Source of the DNA: Siphonodentalium dalli
Taxonomy: Eukaryota > Mollusca > Scaphopoda > Gadilida > Siphonodentaliidae
DNA length: 64,000 nt
Direction of reading: 5' to 3'
NCBI GenBank assembly: GCA_032622095.1
Contig: CP136067.1
Location: 123,973,030-124,037,029, forward strand
The notes beneath the pieces were generated by a model that ran no database searches, was not told the origin of the DNA, and saw only the letters and a program-made list of their open reading frames with translations. The position numbers and the translations under genes were made by a program. Shown here piece after piece: positions 58,428-64,000 of this stretch (the stretch's first letter is position 1; each line of letters opens with the position of its first letter).

Positions 58428-59232
58428 GCCTATTGGAGGCCATTTTCACATTTATTATTCATTTACACTTAAGCGCAAATATTTGCGCTTAAGCGCAAAT
58501 AACCTCTATCATTTTCGCTTAAGCGCAAATATTTACGCTTAAGCGTAAATCATTTGCGCTTAAGCGCAAATCATTTACCTTGAGCGCAAATAAAAATTAA
58601 TATTCATTGATCCCCCTGAATTAATTTTAAATGGCACAGGCCTAAACACATTACTCAAGTCTATATAGGCCCACCGTATGAGGGAAGCAATCCCCCAGTT
58701 ACCCCTAGATTCCTTTTATGACCATGGAAATGGTAGATCTGTGCAGGATATATCTCTTTTATAAAATATACTAGATCTCTGGGATGGAGACACAAATTGA
58801 TGGAGACAGGGATGCTGATAATATGAAAATAGGGTTTTTTCCCCCTATTTCAAGTCAATAAGTACACCATATAAGGGAAGTAACCCCTAATTCCCTTTTT
58901 ATGGCCATGGAAATGGTATATATCTGTGCAGGAGACGTCCCTTTAATAAAATATACTAGAGCTCTGGGAGTGAGGTACCAATTCTTCGGACACCAGGGAC
59001 AGAGATGCTGATATGCATATGGAAATATGTTTTTCTTCCAACTTTCGAGCCTGTATGGGGCTATTACTATGGGCCCATAATAATATACTATGAGATGGAC
59101 TCAATCATTCACAATCAGAGGGAAGTAAGGGAGTGGTAAGTATTTGCGCTTAAGTGCAAATAAATTGAGACACATATTTGCGCTTAATTAAGCGCAAATA
59201 AATAATAAATGTGAAAGGGGCCTGCCATAGCC
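58428..59232. mobile_element. TIR element with TTTGCGCTTAAGCGCAAA arrays
   Basis: 32-bp imperfect ends: 'gcctattggaggccattttc' then 'acatttattatt', with the complement ending at 59232. Subterminal palindromes 'atttgcgcttaagcgcaaat' occur about five times on the left (58472-58590) and twice on the right (59141-59206). The middle is a direct duplication of about 195 bp (58660-58855 and 58862-59045, sharing 'atggccatggaaatggta'-like text). No coding frame; superfamily unknown. Confidence 0.75.
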
Positions 59233-59624
59233 GCCAATAAACAAAAGAAATAGAATACTGGGTCACACCAGATGCGATTCATAAATTCAGAAGAAAACAA
59301 AATTTTCCCCTTTTAATTTCGAATAAACGTTAGAAAAATTCATATTAAGATCTCACGGGTATCTGAAGGGATGAAGCAATACTTTTTGGATACAAATTGT
59401 GTCAACATGACACCAAAAGTGCATGCGAATGCATTACATCATATATCCGTAAAATTCCACCAGAATTTCATTGTTACGTCAATTCTGAATTAAACGGAAA
59501 TGATCATCGCTGTTATCTAGCTGACTGAATCGCAAATCAGATAGGTTGTCGGATGGGTCCATTCGAATATTTAAATTCAATTTAATGTAGCTTTTAAAGT
59601 GGTGTACATGCGAAAAGAAGGTCT
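59233..59624. other. No gene seen
   Basis: AT-rich with no recognised feature. Confidence 0.4.
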
Positions 59625-59789
59625 GTAAGTTTGTTACCGACTTCGGTGTGGGTCATGTATGGCGGCGAGAAGAACTGTCTCTCGCGAGGAACCTCATCTC
59701 CCTATGGGGGACTCGGTTGTACCATCGCTTTTCAACAGGTCTCTCGCTGCCATACATGACCCATTCCTCGGTCGGTAACTAATACTTAC
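59625..59789. mobile_element. Palindromic MITE (GTAAGT...GGGTCATGTATGGC)
   Basis: 'gttaccgacttcggtgtggg' and 'tcatgtatggcggcgag' on the left are complementary to 'ctcgctgccatacatgaccc' and 'ggtcggtaac' on the right. Confidence 0.78.
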
Positions 59790-60111
59790 CATGACCCTAT
59801 GCGAAGTTTCAGAAACTCGAACATTGCAAGACCCAAATTCGAACTTAATCAGTGCATTGTATAGAACTCAAGTTATCATCTGAACAACTCCGAAACAAAA
59901 TATTGCATATTGAAAAAGGGCAATAACTCAGTTGAATATTGTCTGAATGGAACCAAATTCTAATTTTATTCACGTCCTCTTTTTATTACGATACCTAACA
60001 AGTTTGGAGGTGATTGATTAATAAATACTACACTTGTCAATCAGATAACCCCCCCAAAAAACTACATATTCTTCAAATATGTTGAAAATGTACATACATT
60101 GGTCAATAATA

Positions 60112-60324
60112 CATTAATGCTCTAATTAATCGACCCCTTCACCACAGCAGAATTATGGGTAACTTTTCAGGATTTAGTCAGAAATATGGCTTGTTGCCAT
60201 TCACTAGAAAGCTCTCACCGAGAGCTTTCCGATCAATGGCAACAAGCCATATTTCCGACTAAATCCTGAAAAGTTACCCATAATTCTGCTGTGGTTAAGA
60301 GGTTGATTAATTAGAGCATTACTG
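60112..60324. mobile_element. Tigger-like palindromic MITE, family B, full copy
   Basis: TA-flanked; CATTAATGCTCTAATTAATC on the left and 'attagagcattactg' on the right. Long arms join at 'ctctcaccgagag'. The outermost left base pair differs from CAG. Confidence 0.88.
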
Positions 60325-60326
60325 TA

Positions 60327-61683
60327 GTTGTTGGGCCGGACCAAATGTGATCTGTGTTTACTTGTAATTATACCACATACCAACATTTGATGCCATTGAT
60401 AAATATACCATTCAGACAACAACAAAGATGGATGCTGGGGCCTGGGGGACACTTATATTCGTGCTGAAATTGTACCCTTCGTCAAGACAATGTGACTACC
60501 TGGGATCACAGGTTAAAATGTTTTGGCATTTCAGTGTCTGCAGTTGGCTGATAGAAGTGAAGCAATTGAGGTCTACCAGAATATGAGTAATTTCATCCCC
60601 AGTGATATATCACAATATTTTGTAACTATAGGTTGAGTTAAAATTGTCCCTTCAAACTTAAGATGGCCAACGTAACAGTTTCAATAAGGTGGGAAAAAAT
60701 AAATAAAACACCTATCAACATAGATAACCAATTTTTGAGGATATCTACTAATAGTCAGTCAAAAATTTACAACATGCAATGGTTTATATCGATTACTACA
60801 AATGAATTAAGGAGTTTTCTCCAAAAGTGACCCAGGATTGTGAAACATGACTGAAATTGTTTGGATAACACAACAGTTACAACAACAAGTGAAATCATGT
60901 TGTGTAACGAATCATCAGACGGAACATTTTTCAATATATGTACTGTAGTACACACAAGGGGCACTGAAATGTCCAAAATTGCAGTGCTTAGCCAAATGGT
61001 AGCAGTTTCCAACTCTAACAGTGGTCATAAACATCAGCTTGAGGTCCCACGTGTACATTATAGCCATTAAATATATAGCACCATATAATTTTACTAAAAA
61101 TATCATGTCATATTTTCATATTTGTAACAAATTTATGTTATCGAAAAATTATCAATAGTCAGCCCGATATTCACAATTAGATGACCCCTGGAACTCTGTC
61201 AAGTTGACCACATTTAAGGTGCCAATAAGCCCATCTCATAGAGTTAGATTGAATGACGAAAATTGATTCAACATAATTTTATTCACAGAAAACAGAGTAA
61301 AATAAAATAAACAGTCATTACCATATGAAACAAATAGCAAAAGTGACAAAAACATGCTTCTTATACTCAGAAGACATTATTTAGACATATTGAAACCATA
61401 AAAGCCAATCTACAGCTAGGTGTCAGTTTTCCACTAACTTTTAAACAACTCAATTTTGTTCTGACATGTGATAAATCTTTACTGCATTGTAACTAATTTA
61501 TCATTCTGATTTGAACAAAGTATGCATTTTCACAGCACATAAATATAGAAGATAGCAAATACATATTCAATTTCCAAACTCACTGATGGTGAAATGGTAG
61601 CTAGAATTTGTCTTGCCATCTCAATTGAAAAGTGTAATGCCCACATCAATTAAAAGGGCTAATGTAAATGTGAATATTTGTTT
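60327..61683. other. No gene seen
   Basis: AT-rich sequence; only short, overlapping, unrecognisable open frames. Confidence 0.4.
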
Positions 61684-61900
61684 TGAAAAAGGGCCATAAC
61701 TCAGTTAAAACTAGTCGGATCAAACCCATATTCGAACTCGATCTGTATTTGAGGCTGAGAAACTCACATACCAAAATTGGTTGCGATAAGATAGGAAATG
61801 TTTCAGTTATCGCATTATGCGTAAAGTGTCTATGGACGGACAGACGGACGGCTAGACAGACGGACGGACGAACGACGAGTGGTCAATCCGGACAACGACA
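61684..61900 (+). repeat. Dispersed repeat ending in a GACG microsatellite
   Basis: 'gaaaaagggccataactcag' starts a common invertebrate repeat whose 3' part is 'ggacggacagacggacggct' and further (GACG)n. A partial relative is at 59917 ('gaaaaagggcaataactcag'). Confidence 0.7.
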
Positions 61901-61995
61901 CTATGTTTACCATACTGTGGTATGGGTAAACATAAAAAGGTTATTTTTTAAGCTTAAGGTTCTGACCGGTATACTCGTCTTACAGGTTGAAAGCA

Positions 61996-62085
61996 CAGGT
62001 CCCCAGAATAAAAATTGACCCCACTCTATAGGATTAAGTATTATTGGGGGCGGGGTAAATTTTTGTTCCGGGGACCTATGGTTGA
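61996..62085. repeat. Hairpin, 28-bp imperfect arms
   Basis: 'aggtccccagaataaaaatt' then 'gaccccac' pairs with 'gcggggtaaatttttgttcc' then 'ggggacct'. Confidence 0.75.
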
Positions 62086-62852
62086 AAGGGTTAAGTTTAC
62101 TCGCTGTGGACATACAATTTACTTATTGTTTTTTATGAAAAACTTAATCTGGTCCCAGGGTCAAGCACTAAGGACAGGAGCCTTCCTCATAGGCTCCAGA
62201 CATTGAAATTTCCCTGGTAGGCTATTATAAGTGAAATACATTCCTACTAGATGCTTTAAATATGGATAGCAGCCTTTTGTTCATCAGTCCATTTGTTCCG
62301 GATGGTTGATTTTCTCCGTCTTTATTTTGGTTGTTCTGAAGAAGCGGCATGTGTGACTTCATTAGTTCTTTGTTTTGTAGAAGACGTCTGTATTTCTTGT
62401 GATTGCACATGTATGTCTTGTATATTTTCTGATTGTTCTGTATCACCAAATTCTGTCAATTTATCAAAGAGGTAATTATACATTCTGATGACAACTGCGC
62501 ACCCTGAATGCCCTCTAACAGAGAAATGTGCGTTGATTGATCACTTTACTTACTTAACACATATGCACTGAGCTATGAAACAGCCAATGCAAAAGCTTAG
62601 CTTGTCAGAAATTTGACCCAATGTTGGTCACAATGTTGTTTACTGCACAATATTGATTAGGTTACCGGGTACCTTGCAACGTAATTGGGCTGAATATAGA
62701 AAATTTGTTGTGCCCATAAATAGAACAGTCCAGAATTCTCTGGCTATATTTAGGCTATGCCCATCTGCTAGTGAGGAAATTGATGCCAATGTTTTGAGAT
62801 CGTGTACCAGCATGTAGTCCAAAATTGGATTAATTTAATAACAGAGGTGATA
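62086..62852. other. No gene seen
   Basis: AT-rich without recognised feature. Confidence 0.4.
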
Positions 62853-63275
62853 TAAGAGGGTATCACCCCCCTCCCCCTGAATCCTGAATACCAGTTAATT
62901 TTTGGGGGTGGGGGGAATCCTGAATACCAGTTAATTTTGGGGGGTGAATCCTGAATACATGTTAAGAAATAATATGCGATAAATGACATACAAATTGACG
63001 CCGGTGTCACATTATGGGCGTTATGAGCCATTATGATACGATTATTGATACTTTATGATGGCATAATGGTCGAATATGCCCAAGAAGCTATTCTACCCAC
63101 TCATTCATACAGATAACTAGCACATAAATATTATTTTGCGCCATCAAAACCTACGTCCAATATGTTTTGCTTGAACCTGAATACCAGTTAATTCGGGGGT
63201 ATGAATTCCGCGTACGGCTTCAAAACACCCTGAATCCCGCGTACCGAAAAGGGGGGGGGGGTTATGATACCCTCA
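62853..63275. mobile_element. TIR element with GAGGGTATCA ends
   Basis: 'gagggtatcacccccc' on the left and the complement of 'gagggtatcataaccccccc' on the right. Inside, 'aatcctgaataccagttaat' is repeated twice near the left end, and a third copy ('aacctgaataccagttaatt') lies near 63173. Poly-G/C tracts sit next to each end. Confidence 0.65.
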
Positions 63276-64000
63276 AAGCATGACAGACAAAGGACAAACA
63301 CTTCTTCATAATATAAGTATACTAGCTATGTGCCCGCTGACTCCGCGGTAGATTTCATGTCATCAAGGTCATATGATAGGGGCAGTATGACTCTGTACAG
63401 TGCATACAAAAAGTGAAGTCTATCCAAATATATTATCGACTCCAAGATAAGGTTAAAGGTAATTTGTGGGTACCTGTATGGAAGGATGGGCAGACAGACA
63501 CCCCCCCCCAAAATACCTCTATATACCAAACTTAATCTCTATGGGCAATGTAGTTCCTGAGATTGTTAAGTCACTTGGTCATACATGGTGTCTGTTCCAA
63601 GGTCACAGGAACATCGGAAGGGCAAATTATCTTGACAACATTCCCAAAATTATACCCTTCCAGTCCCAAAATACCTTAGATAGCAATTTTTTTTGATATA
63701 GGCCCAATAGTTTACGAGTGTACCTGATTAAGAGAAAGCATGCGCCTTATTCTGACCCAAGTTATAAACTTAAAGGGGCATATGTCAGAACTAATAGAAT
63801 TAATATTCTGAGAAATTAGTTTGCTGTTTTAATTACCGGTAAGGTCTTAAAAATCTAGCAATAATCCTGTAACAATTTAAACCAATATCTTTCAAGTGAC
63901 TGTATAACAACTGAAGTTATTTATTTTATGACTGTAGTTTTCTCTCCCCGTATCTTGCTTAAACGCGTTCTAGTTTTTCTATTAGAAAACAAGAGTGTGT
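63276..64000. other. No gene seen; dispersed-repeat character
   Basis: Contains 'actagctatgtgcccgctga' and a C-run (63502-63510) reminiscent of dispersed invertebrate repeats, but no frame or clear boundary. Confidence 0.4.

Overview
This is AT-rich nuclear DNA from an animal, most likely a marine invertebrate. It holds spliced-gene-like and retrotransposon remnants, a tRNA-derived SINE with a box A/box B head and an ATT-rich tail, GACG-type microsatellites next to a 'gggccataactcagtt' repeat that I associate with molluscs, and a dense mix of non-LTR, DIRS, hAT, Tigger/mariner, Mutator-like and piggyBac-type (TTAA) elements. I cannot name the species; the mollusc lean is a weak inference. No intact host gene is visible. 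One short exon-like block (12846-12951) and one decayed multi-exon gene (about 54.5-56.4 kb) are the only possible non-mobile coding pieces. There are no operons, CRISPR arrays or true tRNA/rRNA genes.

Layout. 1-1115: minus-strand LINE fragment (endonuclease plus start of RT), with one frameshift. 1913-11366: a pair of 80-bp inverted repeats brackets a second minus-strand LINE (about 2560-11270). That LINE is cut into four pieces by three later insertions: a hAT MITE (3050-3806), a 4-kb fold-back element with AGCCATC arrays (4000-8043) and a second hAT-like element (8252-9211). 11.4-17.9 kb: Tigger remnants, tandem repeats, many palindromic MITEs, a hAT element with an exact 8-bp duplication (15663-16764) and a SINE. 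20021-24820: a DIRS-type tyrosine-recombinase retroelement structure with 198-bp identical inverted ends and a diagnostic internal complementary region. Inside it lies a hairpin MITE in which most adenines on one strand have become guanine.

26.9-46.9 kb: a HECT-like pseudogene on the minus strand is split by a 19.2-kb insertion at TTAA (27036-46247). Removing the insertion and one TTAA restores its frame. The insertion carries a roughly 1,240-codon broken gene encoding zinc-finger-like motifs, conserved middle blocks and a FEN1/XPG-type PIN nuclease. It also appears to contain a second, nested TTAA element (31653-45208) holding a piggyBac transposase that has lost the region of its third catalytic aspartate. 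Further nested elements include a Mutator-like element (38966-40139) and a BED-finger hAT derivative (40273-41383).

47.3-64 kb: a 4.3-kb Tigger-like element with GC-rich ACCGCGGT arrays at both ends (47303-51594), several TIR/palindromic MITEs, an element with TTTGCGCTTAAGCGCAAA arrays (58428-59232), and otherwise featureless AT-rich DNA.

How the parts relate: autonomous genes are all broken (LINE reverse transcriptases, piggyBac transposase, nuclease gene), while their short non-autonomous derivatives are abundant. The strongest candidates for something undescribed are the TTAA-ended element with a FEN1-like protein and the A-to-G hypermutated hairpin inside a young DIRS copy.
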